In this document: piece by piece, positions 48,301 to 63,300 of the stretch
How the letters are laid out: each line of letters opens with the position of its first letter
Numbering within the stretch: position 1 is the first letter of the stretch
Assembly: GCA_005281725.1 (NCBI GenBank)
Contig: SSBO01000001.1
Span: 8,274,115 to 8,338,114, forward strand
DNA length: 64,000 bases
Reading direction: 5' to 3'
Source: Wuchereria bancrofti
Lineage: Eukaryota; Nematoda; Chromadorea; Rhabditida; Onchocercidae
Made by a program: the position numbers and the translations under genes
Notes under the pieces: model-generated
What the model was told of the DNA's origin: nothing
The model's database searches: none
What the model saw: only the letters and a program-made list of their open reading frames with translations

Positions 48301-51300
48301 CAAATAAATGTTAGCAATATAGTTGTGAATTTTTTTTCATCTAATCATTATTATATCAAACTGGTTTTTACCGCGATTGTAGAGCGATTAGCGAGGAAGC
48401 GGTAAATAGCAGTGCCATTAAATGTTGTCAATCTATCGTTATTATTTATATATTTACCGGTTATTGTCATTATTTATGAAAATTTATGAATGAATGAGAT
48501 TAGAGGAGAAAATAGGGAAAAAACTTAATCAAAATGGAAAAAAAAAGGTAATTGGATGTAATTAAGTTTATCACTTATTCAAATTAACAGTAAACATTGA
48601 TTTTCGTATTAGCAATGTATAATTCATTAATTTTCTCATTTTATTAAAAAATATTTGTTTATTTCATATATTTCAATTCGATTTTATTCATAATATATGC
48701 TTTGTCTCTTTATAATTGCACTATAAAATATTTCTTTTTTTGTTTTTGTCCAAAATGCTTTTTTTTCTTTTCTCTCTTTATGGAATTCTTTCTTTTTTTT
48801 CTTTACTAAATTCTTTAGCACAAAAAATAAGCCACTTCAGAAACAGACTTTAATTTGTTTTTGTTGAAATTATTATCAATAAAAATTGTGTCAAATTGTT
48901 TATATCGTTGATTGTTTATGGGTATGATTATCCACTGTACTACTGTAGAAACAAAAAAAGTTTGCAATTTTCGAAATTTAACTATTTACAGATTAGCATC
49001 TACTGTAGGAAAGTTTTCGAAATGCGAAAATTACGACAGCATACGAATTCGAAGAGTATGTTTAAATAAGAAAATTTTTTTGTTTTTTTAATTATTCTCA
49101 AAGATATTTAATGTATATCAATTTTTTACATAAATTTGATTTCTTGCTAACGTTAAGAATATGTCAAATTTTTTCTCTACTCGTCATTTCTCTAAAATCA
49201 AATTAATCCCAGTGTTTTTTTTTTTTTTGTTTTTTAAGAAATGATATCAGAGATTTGTTAAATATTTTAAATTCTTCGACAAATTTTATAAATTTAATGA
49301 ATATTTTCAAAAAAAAAAATTAGAAAAACCATCTAAATTGTAATACCAGTCCTTTATTTCATGCAGTAATGTCAAAAAAAATTTTTTTAATTTATTTGAA
49401 AAGATGAATATTTCTTTTTTATTTATCAAAAAATACATTTGAATGAAATGATGAAATTATTATATTTACAAATATATCATTCAATTTCAGTTTTGTGCTA
49501 CAATTTTGGCGCTATTTAATGCATGCAATAGCACTGTACATGTGCCACAACTTGATTATACAGCCTTGGAACCATTAATTCAATATCATTTATCCATTTG
49601 TCGAAAACAGCCAAATCCATCATTACAAGCAATTCTTAGCCGACCAAATTTTGATTTAGTTTATATTGTTTCATCACTTGTTGAACAAGTTAGGTAAACG
49701 TTTAATTAATTTTTTTTTTCTTTTAATTTTCTTAATGATTACATTTGTTGAGATTACAATATTTTTTCTTTTCATAATACATAATAAAATAAAATTGGTA
49801 CTAATATCATAATTATCTCTCTTTGATTTAAATTTGAAAAAAAACCAGCAATTTATATTAATTAATCAGTTAAAATATTACATAATTATATCACAAATAA
49901 TTGATTATTCAGAACGATCTTTTCTTTATATAAGCATATGAATGATATTATAACGATTTGCTATTCATTCCGATCATGCTGCCACATGAGGATTGTAATG
50001 TATGCTAAAGAAAGTTATATGACTAATCAAATTTTAAACTAGAATTATTAAGATATTTAATTACCTATAATTAAATATCTTCTTTTCATAATACATTTTC
50101 ATGATACGTTTGGAGTAAAAATTCATAGATCATGTTATATACTTGTTTGATTAAACGATAAAAGCCGTATGCTTATATGTTGCTTATCCTAATGTTTAAC
50201 ATTTTAAAATCAAATTTTTATAGCTAATATTACAATGTTTACAAATTATATTCAAGTAAGATCAAAGAACAAACCGATAATTAATAAGTCATTGCTACCT
50301 AAACTTAGTTTGGCTAACGTTAGTATATTTTATGAAAATTATGATGTTATGTTTAATGATTATTCCTGATATTCATCGTAAATAACGTACATATATAACC
50401 ATACGCAGACATAAACATTCGTACGAACACATTTGAATTTGGTAGAGCACATAGGCATGTTCAAGCAGATCCAAATTTGGTAATTAAAATTAATCTATTA
50501 AGTTTAAGTTTGGAGCATTAATTGTTATCTAGGCTTATTTTGGCTGACCTCAAAGTCTGACAGCAATAGCTGCTATTTAGGTTATTTTGTAAAGGTATAA
50601 GAATTGGTATGACTATATGATTTATCAATTCTTACATCAACTTATTTTGCTACTTATTATTTTGTTTATTACTACTAATAATAATTTGATTCTAGCACAA
50701 TATACATAAGCAGTACTTTTAGCTTTTTAATTTTTTAGATAAAAAAATTTTAGAAAAAAATAAAATAAATAAATAAACATTATTGTAATGTAGAAACATT
50801 CAATTAACAAAAATGTTTGTGGCAGATTTTTTCTTTTTTATTATTGTTATTTTTTTTTTCTTTCAATCGTGCATTTATGCTATTTACCATACAACAAATT
50901 ATCGTCTTAAGTATTATTGCAGCAGTTTCAACGATGAAATTTCTAATCGTACACAATTGAATACAACAACAAGCAGTAGTGACAAGGTTTATTCATTTCC
51001 CTTCCTTTTTTCTTTTTAAAAAAAAATTTATTGATTTTGAAATTTTATTCATTATTTGATTAGATTGTATATCATACTTGAAGCTAAAACTTTTGATTAT
51101 AATGTCTTAGAATAAAATACCAATTTATAATTAATATTATAAAACTATGATCATATATCAAATTTTTTTAAGTACATTATTTTAAATCTTAACTTTTCTA
51201 AATATATTTCGTCAATTTTATAACATTTCATTTTACGAATAATAATTTCACACTAATAAATAAGAAAAATTGCTATCTAATATTAAATATAGTGTGTTAT

Positions 51301-54300
51301 TTTGGTTAACATTCCTAATGGATTGTAAAATAAATTAGTATTTTTACATATCTCTTTTAAATCCAAAAAAAAAAGAAAAGAAAAAAACATAATTATCAAT
51401 TATATTTGGTTAGATCAAATGAAAAACGATATGATACGATTTATTATTGAAAACTTATTGTCTCAATGAATGAGAAATTTTTGAATTGTTAAATTTAAAG
51501 AGTTTATTAGCATGTTTAACATAAAAACTACTTTTTTTTATTTCTTTCATTTATCACATTTTATAGTAGTAATTGAAATGGCTCAAAAAATATTTGTTTA
51601 TTTTTCACTTTATTGGTAGGCTAAAATAATGAATTTTTGTCGAAATTAAATCATTTATTAGTAAATTCATATCGGAAATCTGTTCCTTTTTTTTTTTTTA
51701 AATATGACTCATTTATTTTGTTAAAATTTTTACTGTAATACAGCATAAGACATGCTAATATTTACTTTCTTCATGCTAATGTTTACTTCGATATTTCCTT
51801 TTCCTCCTTTTTTCTTAAAAAAACCTTTAAGAAATATTTGAAGGAAAAAAAGAATGAATGAATAAATCATCAACTGATGTGGTAAATTTAAAAGTATAAT
51901 AATCTTACCTTTAGTTCAAAAAATATTTGCAATAATTCTTCTTTCTTTTTTGCAAAAATTTTCGTTTTAGGAAGTGGTCACAACAATGGATTATGATTAT
52001 ACAGTAAAGAAGTATTTAGCCGATTTAAATAGTGAATATTCTGCTGAAGAACTGAGCAGGTTAAAATTTCAACTTCGTTTATTTCTTTTCATTTATTTAC
52101 ATATCATAAATAATATTAACTAATAATTAGATTTATATATTATTTATTATTTTATAAAACAATAAATATCTATCTTATCATCAATCTTTTTTATTTGATT
52201 ACAATACAAAATTTAAATTCAAAGTCGCTTTCAATAGAAATAATTAAATTTATTTCAGTTTTAATAATTTTGATTTCTTGGCTCCATAACTTTCTTTTTA
52301 CTTTATTTTAAACTTATATTTAACAATTTTAACTTATTTGCATGATGAAAAATCAATTTAATTTTTCTTTCTCTGATATATTTCTTTTTACTTTTGATAA
52401 ACAAAATAACTAATAATTTGGCTTAAAATTTTTGATTAATTTCTATTTTTTAAAATTCCAAGCAAATTTTTATTGCATTGATCATTTGTACCTTACAGCT
52501 ATTCGACCGGAACAAACGGTAGCCGTAGCGGTCCATCATATAATAGCGAACACAGTACAGAAAATAGTGAACGATTGATTCCGACTAGACAACAACTTAA
52601 GCTTACTTCACAAGTATCTTTCCATTCCATTATTTATAATTAAAATCAGGTAAATTTTTTTATAATTTCATTAAAAAAATTCATTGTCTCATCTCATAGT
52701 CCAATAAATTTTGGTAAATTTCGAATTTTTGATTAAAATTTTCATTTTTAATAGAATGCTTTAGAAACTTTAATTTCATTCAAATTGAAATTGAATAAAA
52801 AAGATAAAATTTTATTAATCGAAGACTAATCTTCATCCGTAGAATGGATGAAGATTAGTATTTGTATCAGAAGTTGGTGGATTAGTGAAAATGTGTATTT
52901 TGAGAGCCGAGTTATAGTAAACAAATAGTATTTTCGGTTTTTTCTGGTGTGCATAAAACAGTCTTAGAAATTAAAAAATTATTCAAAAAATATCTTAAAA
53001 TGACCGAATTATAAGAATCAAACAAATTTAAATTGTTAATTTTTGTCCAATTTATGTTTGACAAGAATAATGAACAAGAAAGGAATACTTGTATATAATT
53101 TTATTGTTTGTAATAATGAATTATTTGATTTTTTGATTTAAGTAAAGAAAGGTTGTAAAACCTAAAAGTAATGAGTAGAATGATGATTTTTTGTGGCAGT
53201 TTTTTTCATACATCTCACAATTTTTTTGTGAAATATTAATTTATAATTTACAGGAAATAATTGTTATAGTAAATTATGATTTACCACTTATTTTTCAATT
53301 TATTAATGAAAATTATTGATTATTATAAATTGTAACTTTTATCAACAGCGAACTTTTAAACAAAAAATTAAAAATTAGAAACAGGTTATTAAAATTGTTC
53401 AATATTTATTATATCATAAACCTTTGCATGAATTTTTTAAAATGTCAATTGAGTGATATAACTAGTATTTTTCAGCATGATTATTTCATTGTCTTCAATC
53501 TATACGTCAATATTTTAATGAATTTTTAAATTTAATTTTAGTAAATTTTAGATTCAAATCAGAAAAATTATTATTTCATTATCCTTTCATCATTAAATAA
53601 ATATTTCTAACAAATCAATTTTGTTAAATATGGAAAATAAATAAAAATAAAATCTATGCAATATATCTTGCTAATATTAATCGTAAAATTTTTTATTCAT
53701 ATAAATTACATTTCTCATTTACAGGTAGCACATAATCCTTTACAATTTATTACCGCGCAATCAGGCGCAACTGCTTTATGCGAACAAGCTAAACAACAAC
53801 TTATCATATCTGATCAACAGAAAAGGATACGTAATGAAGTTCGCAAAAATATGGTACATTAAATTTATGCTTAAATATATTTTCTAATATTTTCAATCAA
53901 AATTTCATCAAAATATAAGCAGTAAATTTGAATTTGATTATATTGAATTTTGTTCCAGCTTTATCATCCTTTCATTTTAATTTTTTTTGTTAGCTTTTTG
54001 AATTTATCAGTGCTACGTATATATAACATTTTTAGCAAGATTTAATGATTGTAAAAGTTAGTTTTCTACTTAAGAGAAAGAATTTAGAAAAAGTTAGATA
54101 TTACTAAAGTAATTTGGAGTTTTTTAATAATTTCAGTGTAATGATGATGATGAGGATGAGACAGGATGGCAATCAAATTTAGATTCTTGGTTATCAAAAC
54201 GAAAGACAGCTATATTAAGATGGAAAGATGATAGTATTTCTAAAAGGTTTCTGTTTCTTTAATTTTCTTAAAATACAAGGATTAAAATATTGAAAAAGAC

Positions 54301-57300
54301 GAAAAAATTCTTTTCTAAATAAATAGCGAGCGAATGAGTATCATTAATTATCATCAACAGATTATTGTAGATAGATAAGAGACAGCAAATGTGTATAAAT
54401 CTATTTGCGTCATATAGTGTTCTTAGAAGTAAAAAAAAATGTTTTAAAATAATAAATTTTATTTCTAATTAGTTAATTGCAAAAAACACACAAGAAATTA
54501 GTCAATAAAATTTAGTACTAAAATAAATTTGGTTTATTTTAAATTTGCTTTATCCAAAATTAAATAATTTTTCATCATCAAAATCAAAATAATTATTGTT
54601 GGATGAAATTTATCATGCATAGCTTTTAACTCGTGCTAATTTAACAACTATGAATTACTGATTAGAAAATCTGAAATTAATAAAATATTTTTGGAAGAAA
54701 GTTTAGTGACAAAAAACGAGAAGATATTATTCAAAGTAAAATAATTCAACAACAACAACAACAACAACAGAAAGAAAAAGAGAAACAACAACATCGACAA
54801 CATTCAACAAATGATAATATCAATGATCCAAAAAAGGTTAATAAGTTTTTTAAAAAAAAGAGATAATTCTAAGAAATGATTTTTTAAATATAGTTTAATC
54901 TAAACACATTTCTAAATATGAATTAATAGTATTTAATTTCTACCATTAAATCGATACATATATGTGTGTATGTATCGATTTGTTTAACTTTACATTTAAA
55001 TTATTATATTGTATATAAATATAATGAACACATACACAAATAAATACATATGCAAACAGTAAAGGTGTTAAAGTATTTTATCGTTTAACTCATTTTTTTT
55101 CTACGTTTAACTTTATGCTTAAAAAATTAACCTACATAATATATTATATTGTACATTTTTTAATCTAAACTTTTACGGTTTTTTCTTTTCTCTTCTTCCG
55201 TTCCAATAACAATTTTTGATATTTTTCTTTTTTTTTTTTCTTATGATCTTTACATCTATTTGTATTATCATTCTTATCTCTAAAAATGATAGTTATTTCT
55301 ACTTGAAAATAAACGTCTACGTAAGATTAAATAGAAAAATAAAAATGAAACGGAAGGAATGAAAATAAAACGAATTCTTTTCCATTATGTTATATCATTA
55401 AATTGCCCATTGTTAATAAAATTATAATTTATAACTATATGCATCATTCTGTTTCTTTCTTAGATATCACTTGTCGTTTGGAAATATTTTAATAGTTTTA
55501 ATATTTTACTTTTACCAAATAAAATTTCCCAATATGCTTTTTATAATTTAATTTTAAATTCATCTGGGTTTTTTTTGTGTGCATATTAAATTATTTAAGA
55601 ATTGATAAACATATCAAATTTATCGCTTGTTTGTTACACGATTTGTTCGTGTAATGGATGACGTATTTCACGCCCGTGCAATAACAGTCACAAATTTCAC
55701 GATTAAAAATATTTGCCGTGTAATAGACGACGTATTTTACGTTCTTTCCATAACAGTTAGTATATATTATTCATTTTGTAGATGATACACTTCAGAAACA
55801 ATCTAGTAATGTGAGTATGTAAAAAAGAGATATGATTAGCGACTCTCATCAATCTCATAGGAAAAAATTTTCAACTTTAAATTCTTAAACATTATATACT
55901 AAATTTCTAACATTAAAATTAGCAATGTCTTGTCTAAATGATTCCGCACGTTGAAATTTTTTCAAATTTTGTAAATTTTTTTCTAAAAACTTTATAAACA
56001 AAAAAAAAAGTCAAATTAAATCATTTATATAATTTTATAAATTAAAAATATAAGTATCAATTCTTTTTCCCTTTTTTTTTTCTAAAATTTATCTGCAAAT
56101 ATATATACATTGGTTATTAAAAAATTTATATATCAAAGCTAAAAAAAAAAGAAAAATAGATTACCTTTCCTTAAAAAATAATCTGAATGTTAATTAATAC
56201 TGATATCATATATCCCCATAATTCGTTTACCTTTTCTTATCATTAAATTGTCCTCTTTAACTGCTCTATCTTCTTCTGCGTAAATGGGATAATAAAATGA
56301 TTGAATGAAAACTTTTCCTCAACTTTACACTTTAAATTTCCTTTCTTGTTTCATTAATTAGCATTGTAATAATTGATAAGAGAATTAATCGAATGTTAAA
56401 AAGAGAAAATTTTTCATTTTAATGCAAAAATAAACGTACTTGCTGAAAGTATGAGAAATAATCAGTTTTTACAATTTGTCACAATTTGCTACTATTTTGG
56501 AGAAAATTGAAGGAATCTCGAGAGCGTAATTCTCGAGTAGGCTCAAGAAAGTTGTGGGATAGATTATTGGAAAAGAGGCGGTGAAGGATAGCGACGATAC
56601 TATTGCTACTGTCCTCATTTCATTTTAATGTACTAATGACATTAACGAAAACAGCACCATCACAATACCATCAACAGGCGTACATACACATACATACACA
56701 CATACGTACATACACACATACATACAGTCACATACACGTAGACATACATGCATAGATTTAATAAACATCAGTAACAAGAATATTCATCGCCAATAAACCT
56801 ATCGGTTGACATTTCTATTCAGTATTACTATAATCTGTCAGGTGGAAACACCTCTACTACTATTACAGAAAATTAATTTCTCATTTAATACTTAAAATTT
56901 GTGCCTAGAATTATTTTCTAAATACTAATTAATTTTCTATATTTTAAATCTATTTTTACGAAAAGTTTAACATTCTTTTTATCACAAAATCTTCTGTTCC
57001 TTATGGTATTTACCCCTTTTTTGGGTCAGAGTTCATCAAATGACACCATTTTGCATCATGTACTCCAATACGATTTCTACAATTTCATTATTCAATGAAA
57101 TGCAGCAGTTAACGTTTCTATCACTAATTTTTCGCTTTTCATTGGACACTTTCATTTTTACTTAAATAACATTTTTAATGAAATTTTTCTTCGTTTTTTT
57201 TATTCATAAATTTTAATTTCTTCTTTAGAATTTACATAATAATGATAATAATAGGAATAATAATAATAACAATAATAATAATGACAATAATGATAATGAT

Positions 57301-60300
57301 AATAATAATAACAACAATAATAATAATAGCAATAATGATACCAGTAATGATAACAATAATAATAATACTATTACAAAAGTTCAGTCCAAGTAGACAAATT
57401 TTTTGTTATTGTTAAATTTTTTGCTTTCTTTGTTGATAATTATTTAAAGTTGCCATCTGTCTTCACTGTTTATTATTATTATTACCATTATTATTATTAT
57501 TACCATTATGTTCATCGTTATCATTTTCATCATACCATCATCATCCTCATAATCATAAGAATTATCCTTGAAAAATTAATGAAACGTCATTTGACTTTTA
57601 ACATTGCATCAGTAAAATTCACAATCAATGGTTCATTGTATTAGAAAAACCATTTAATACAGTGCCATCATTTAAAAGTTCATCTTGAGAGAAAAAATAA
57701 TGGGAGATATTTGATATGACCTCTAGGTAGCACACAACAATGATAAATGTTAGAGACTGACAGCGATCTTTTATCGGCATTTCTTAACCATTGGAAAGTT
57801 TTGAAATCATTGGCCTTAATTGATTGTGTTCCAAATTTTTAAATTCATTTGCTTGCAAATGAGTCAAGATGGCATTATGAATCAAGATGGCAGTTCCATT
57901 TTTGAAAAAAAATTTTGTGATTATCGGACAAAAATTGTTTATCACAGTTAAATTATTTTATTTTCACTTTGTTTTTTTCTTCCTTTTTTAAATTTTTCAC
58001 TTTTTTCCCTGCTTTTAAAAAATTTTTTAATTATTATTAATTGAGTAAATAACCCAATTTTTGCTATTCTTCTTTACCATTAACCGAATTTCTTTTTAAA
58101 CAATAAAAGCGAAAGAAGAGGATTTAAAGGTCAACTTGCTGATTTTTGGTAGCATCAAAATTAATATTTTGTCAAAAACAGGCCCTAGTTAATTTTTTGG
58201 AAAGTAATAATGCATATATAATAAAATTTGAAGAATCTTGAACAATTACTACATCACTTAAAAATTTAATTTCTTCTAAAAGTTTCTAAAAAGGTTTGAA
58301 TGGTTGGCCTGTGGGCCCGGTTAGCTCAGTCGGTAGAGCACCAGACTCTTAATCTGGCTGTCGCGGGTTCGAGCCCCGCATCGGGCTACCGCAATTTTCC
58401 AATAGATCTGATTGTTCCTGGCAATCATTTTCGTTTCTGTAACTTCCTAAAGAAGAAAATGAAAGTTACTCACTTGTAATACTTGTAACTCACAAAGTTT
58501 GGTTGTCTGATTTTAAATTAATCAGATGTTGGTGTAAATGATTACAATGTAATGCTGCAGGCAAATCCAATTATTAAGTAAAAAGAGAGGTGAGATAAAG
58601 CTTGAAAAAATGATTAATTAAAATAGTTTCGTAGTGAAAAATTATTTGATTGTAATTTTTTTGTTCATACAAATTCGTACATTTTGATCCTTTTTGCGCT
58701 TATTAGTAAATGATAATTATCATTATAAGACTTGTTTTTCTCTTCATTTCCTTTGCTCTAATACATTTTTATTAATGCAACAAGTTGCTAATATTTTATC
58801 GTATCACATCTATGTCTATTTATTGTATAGTATATTCTTTTGCACTATAGACTTTACAATTTTGTCAAATTCGATATACCAATCAAAAAGGAAGCAGAAA
58901 ATACAAGTAGAATATTTGCTTGAATATCAGACAATTAGATAACGTTTTTACGGAAAAGACAAAATATCAGGGAAAGAATATTGGATGATTAAATTATGAG
59001 AAAGAATGAGAAATCCAGAACGAATATTTGCGGAGTAAAAAGTGCAATTTAGAAAAGATTATAAAGAAAATATGGAAGACCTTTGGGATCAATGAATTTA
59101 ATCATTTTCTTTTGATAAAAATATGTTTAATCAATCCAAGTATTAAATCCAAAAATAATGCATCGAACATCCGAAAATGGTAGTAATCTTGGGAAAATTA
59201 TTGAATATTAATTAATTCAGTTTTTAAAATTATTCAGTTCAATTAGTAAATTAAACTTCACAAGTTTTGTATATACATAACTGATTAAGCATTGCGATTT
59301 AATGATCATATATGATTATGTATAGAAGTAATGGGAAAAGGGAACGAATTGGAAAGATATAAATAAAAAATAACAAAATGAATATTTCTGAAACCAATTG
59401 AAAGTTTTACGGTTTCAAAAAACAATTTTAAAATTTTATGCTCCAGTTTTTTTTTTCTGTATAATTCGGTATGGTTCTTTTCAAATGCAGGTATTTTAGA
59501 AAATAAAAATGGAAATTAAAAAAAAAGAACAAAGAAAATTGTTTTTTGAAGTAATTAGCTTTGATAGGATAGTATATTCAATTTGAAAAATATAAATATT
59601 GTTGCATAATTTTCTGCTCAATTTTCTGCTCAGATTTTCATTCAAAAGATTAGAAGAAATAACGATGTCAAACTATGCTCTATTATGAATCAGGAATATT
59701 CCGGTTATTACTATGGATCAGAAAAGTTTGCATTTAATGGCAAGGCTTCATATTCTTTACGAATATATATTCAGGTCTAATAATAAATGCATGGCTAGAT
59801 TTCATTAATTAATTTGTGGCTTTCTATATATTAAAACATTTCTAACTTAATTGTATATTTAATATTAAGCTTTTTTTTAAAAATTAGCTAAATCACTGAG
59901 TAATATCGCCGAAAAAGATGTTAATTTTACAGAATTTTAATCATATTTGATGTATAATTCATTATGTGCGGAAATAGAACGTTTCATAAAGCAAATCATT
60001 AATTTGAAATATTGATTATCAGTGTATTAACAAAAGGGAAATGATATAATGAATAATAATAATAATAACATAATGATACTAATATTGATGATAATATTAA
60101 AACATACAATAATAATTGTTACAATATTAATATAAAATAATAATAAATAATAATAGTAATAAATGGTAATAATAAAAGTTGTGCCATTGAAGAAACCGAT
60201 AAAACTACTAGAATAACAAATTTCATACCACAAACAGCGATTAGAATTTTCATTTCAACAGCATTTTTGCAGAATCTTGTATTGAAATGACTTAATTTTC

Positions 60301-63300
60301 TATTCATTTCAGTATTTTTATTTCGCTTTTTATCATTTAATCGTTATCGTTTGTAATTTATAAATGTAATAAAACAAAAATTATACATATAATTTTATTT
60401 TTTCGCTTCATTCAGTAACAAATGCTTCAATTTATTTCTCAACCTAACTTTATGCATTACTTATTTATTATGAAGAGTACGCCGATTTAGGATAAATGGA
60501 TAATTATCAGTCGATTTGTTTTATTATTAAAGATAAGTCAACCTCAAATTACTGTTTTTTTCTTGTGTCATTTCCCTTTTTTTTTTAAGGTGTACTATTG
60601 TTGAGTTATCTATTAATTGATTTCTGCTTTTATCATTAATCTGTTATTACTCCTGTAAAAAAATTCGTGTATTTATTTACTTTTATTAACATATTTATAA
60701 TTCATATTCAAGCCACAACCATAACTTTAATTTTGAAATGAAATTACGAAATTGTAAATTACATTTCAGTGGATCAAAAATTGTTTTTTAATCGCTTTGC
60801 TTTTAAACTTTATCTTTATTTGATGAATTTGATAAAATAATGATTTATTAAAAAAGAAAAATGAGAAATGAAACGATGTTTGACATTGAGTTTTATGTTA
60901 CATGCTGTGTTGGTCGTCCAACTATGCAAATTTCTGCCTTTTATTCTTCTATTCCAATAAACTGTTTTAAGATTAAAGATTGCATCTATATAAAAGGCAA
61001 TAATAAGAAATAAATTCTTTGACCAATTTATGTTTTTTGACAGTTGACATTAAATAAGATTTTTCTGCATTTTTTTACTAATTTTAAAATATAAATCATA
61101 GGTGGAAAGAAAGCAAATATTAATATAATTAATAATATAATAAACAGTGAAGAATGCAAATAAATTAAAAATTGGGAAGTACGATCTTACTGACAAAAGC
61201 ATTAATGATTAAATGATATTTTAGTATAAATTAAACGAAAAAAATGTGTATAAATGTATTGTTGAAGAAGGTATGTGTGAATATGATAATATCTGATATT
61301 TACAAATAGAAATAATAGTTAATGTAATTATTTCAGTATTTAAAATTTCTCCTTCAAATATCTAGCATGTAAAATTTAGAAAATTCCATAAACATTTATG
61401 AATTAACTACTTATCATGATATATAGCTTTCGAATATTTTAAAATTTAAATCATTCAATTGCTAAAGTTAAAAGTTAATTTGTTGCAGCAAAAGGAAGAG
61501 CGTTTAACGTCCAATTCATTACCATTAGAAGAACATCAGGAAGATTCTGGAATAGAGAATAATTGTCGAAGTAGCTCTATCGACGATCATTCACCCGCCG
61601 CATCAATTGATTTTTGTTCATCAAGTTAGTTGTTCCTTAAATCATGTCTAAATTTGAATTAAAAGAAAAAGAACTAATTTATATTTCTATTATTGTAATA
61701 GCGTTTTTTTTTTTGACATGAATGAAAGAAAATCTTTGGCAATTTAGATATTTAATTGAGTTTTCACATTAGAAAAAAAAGACAAAAACGAGAAATTTTA
61801 ATTCTATCAAATTTTATGATCTGTTTAATGTGTGATTTGAAAAATATTGTGATAGCAAATGAATAAAACACGATTTTTTGGCCTAAATCTTACAAAATTT
61901 ATGAGATTTTGTTTTTGTTGTTTTTTTATTTTTATTTATTTAAAATGATATTACTGTTTATGAACCTAATTAACACGAGAAATTACGACTGGTGTAATCA
62001 CATTAATGGAAAATTTCAATGATATATTTTATTCAGTGTTGAAAACTTTTTAATTTTAATACAATTGTGTTTGGTAATATTTTAAATCTTGTTTTTGTTT
62101 TTCCCATGTTACAGTTGAATTAAATCAATTGGATACGAGGAATTCATTTACTTCGTCATTATCATCATCACCACCAAATTATCAACAGTATTGTTATCAG
62201 CATCTTGAATTATCATCATCGTCAATCTTATCGCTTCCTGAAAAAAGCTTTATCGATTCGGTATTTGGTCATAACAAAATTGATACAGAAGATAGTTATC
62301 TAACTCCTTCGACTAGCAAATTACTTCGTACAGATACAATCACAAAAGCTAGCTTTCCCGAATATGTAAGCAATTTTCCTTCTAAAAACCATTATTTTTA
62401 TATTAATCACTATTAACAGTATGCAAATTGCTATTTTTTTTGGGATAACACTTATTTAATGATAAATCTTGCTTACTTATCATATGTAATTATTATAAAA
62501 AATACCGGTCTTTCAAATATTTACTAACAATGATTTAATGATAAAGTAGAGTTTAAACAAAAGAAATAACAAATGAAAAACTAAAAAATAACAAAAAATT
62601 TTTAGAAAAATTTAAACCCTTGATTTGTCCTAAAAAATTAGATGATTAGAATGATAGGAATAATGATAATTGCGTTAAGTCTTGTAATAAATTTGCCAGA
62701 ATTACTATTCTACCATTAATTATGGTAAGCTCCTGCTATTAGGTCTTAATTTTAGTGGACGGAAAGATTTTTTTTTTATTTTTCAGTTAGCACATTTTAC
62801 ACCTTTACCTGTTTTATTTATTTTTAATAACACAATGGAAGTAGAAAAAAGAAAATTGAGTAATTATGTCTGCATTAATTGCAAACTTGTTTATAACTTC
62901 ATCATCAGTACATTACTATCAATGACAATTAATGGTAATCGATTTCATTTATAAATTTTTTATGTGAAAAATGAAAATTTATTTTTATTTTAAATTTAAT
63001 GCAGTAGAGAAACAAATTATGGTAAGGCTTACTTCCTCTCCTTTTTTTTTATTCAATAATTTAAAAAATATTTTGAGATTTTTTAATCTCAAATTTTTTT
63101 TCTTCAATTTCTAAGCTTTTCACATTTTAATTTTTTCACTTTATAATAATTACTTGTATAAATTTCTATAATCTATTCAATGATTCATTTTTCATTTATT
63201 TATTAGAGTATTTCTTTCATATATATATATATATATATACAGATGTAAAATTTTTTACTGTTTTATTTTAAAAATTTAATTGTTAGCAAAAGAATGGTAA

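Larger units (their letters stand above)
43613..48991 (+). other. 5.4-kb intron within the CH-domain coding region
   Basis: Splits the CH domain between FIKK and LASTVGK. No nested gene was recognised. Contains a GATA/GATG repeat (45651-45680) and a CAT-type repeat (45741-45822). Confidence 0.7.

Noticed and set aside
63003..63021. Microexon between TGCAG and GTAAGG in the CH gene
   Set aside because: In the required phase 0 it begins with TAG, so it would terminate the protein.
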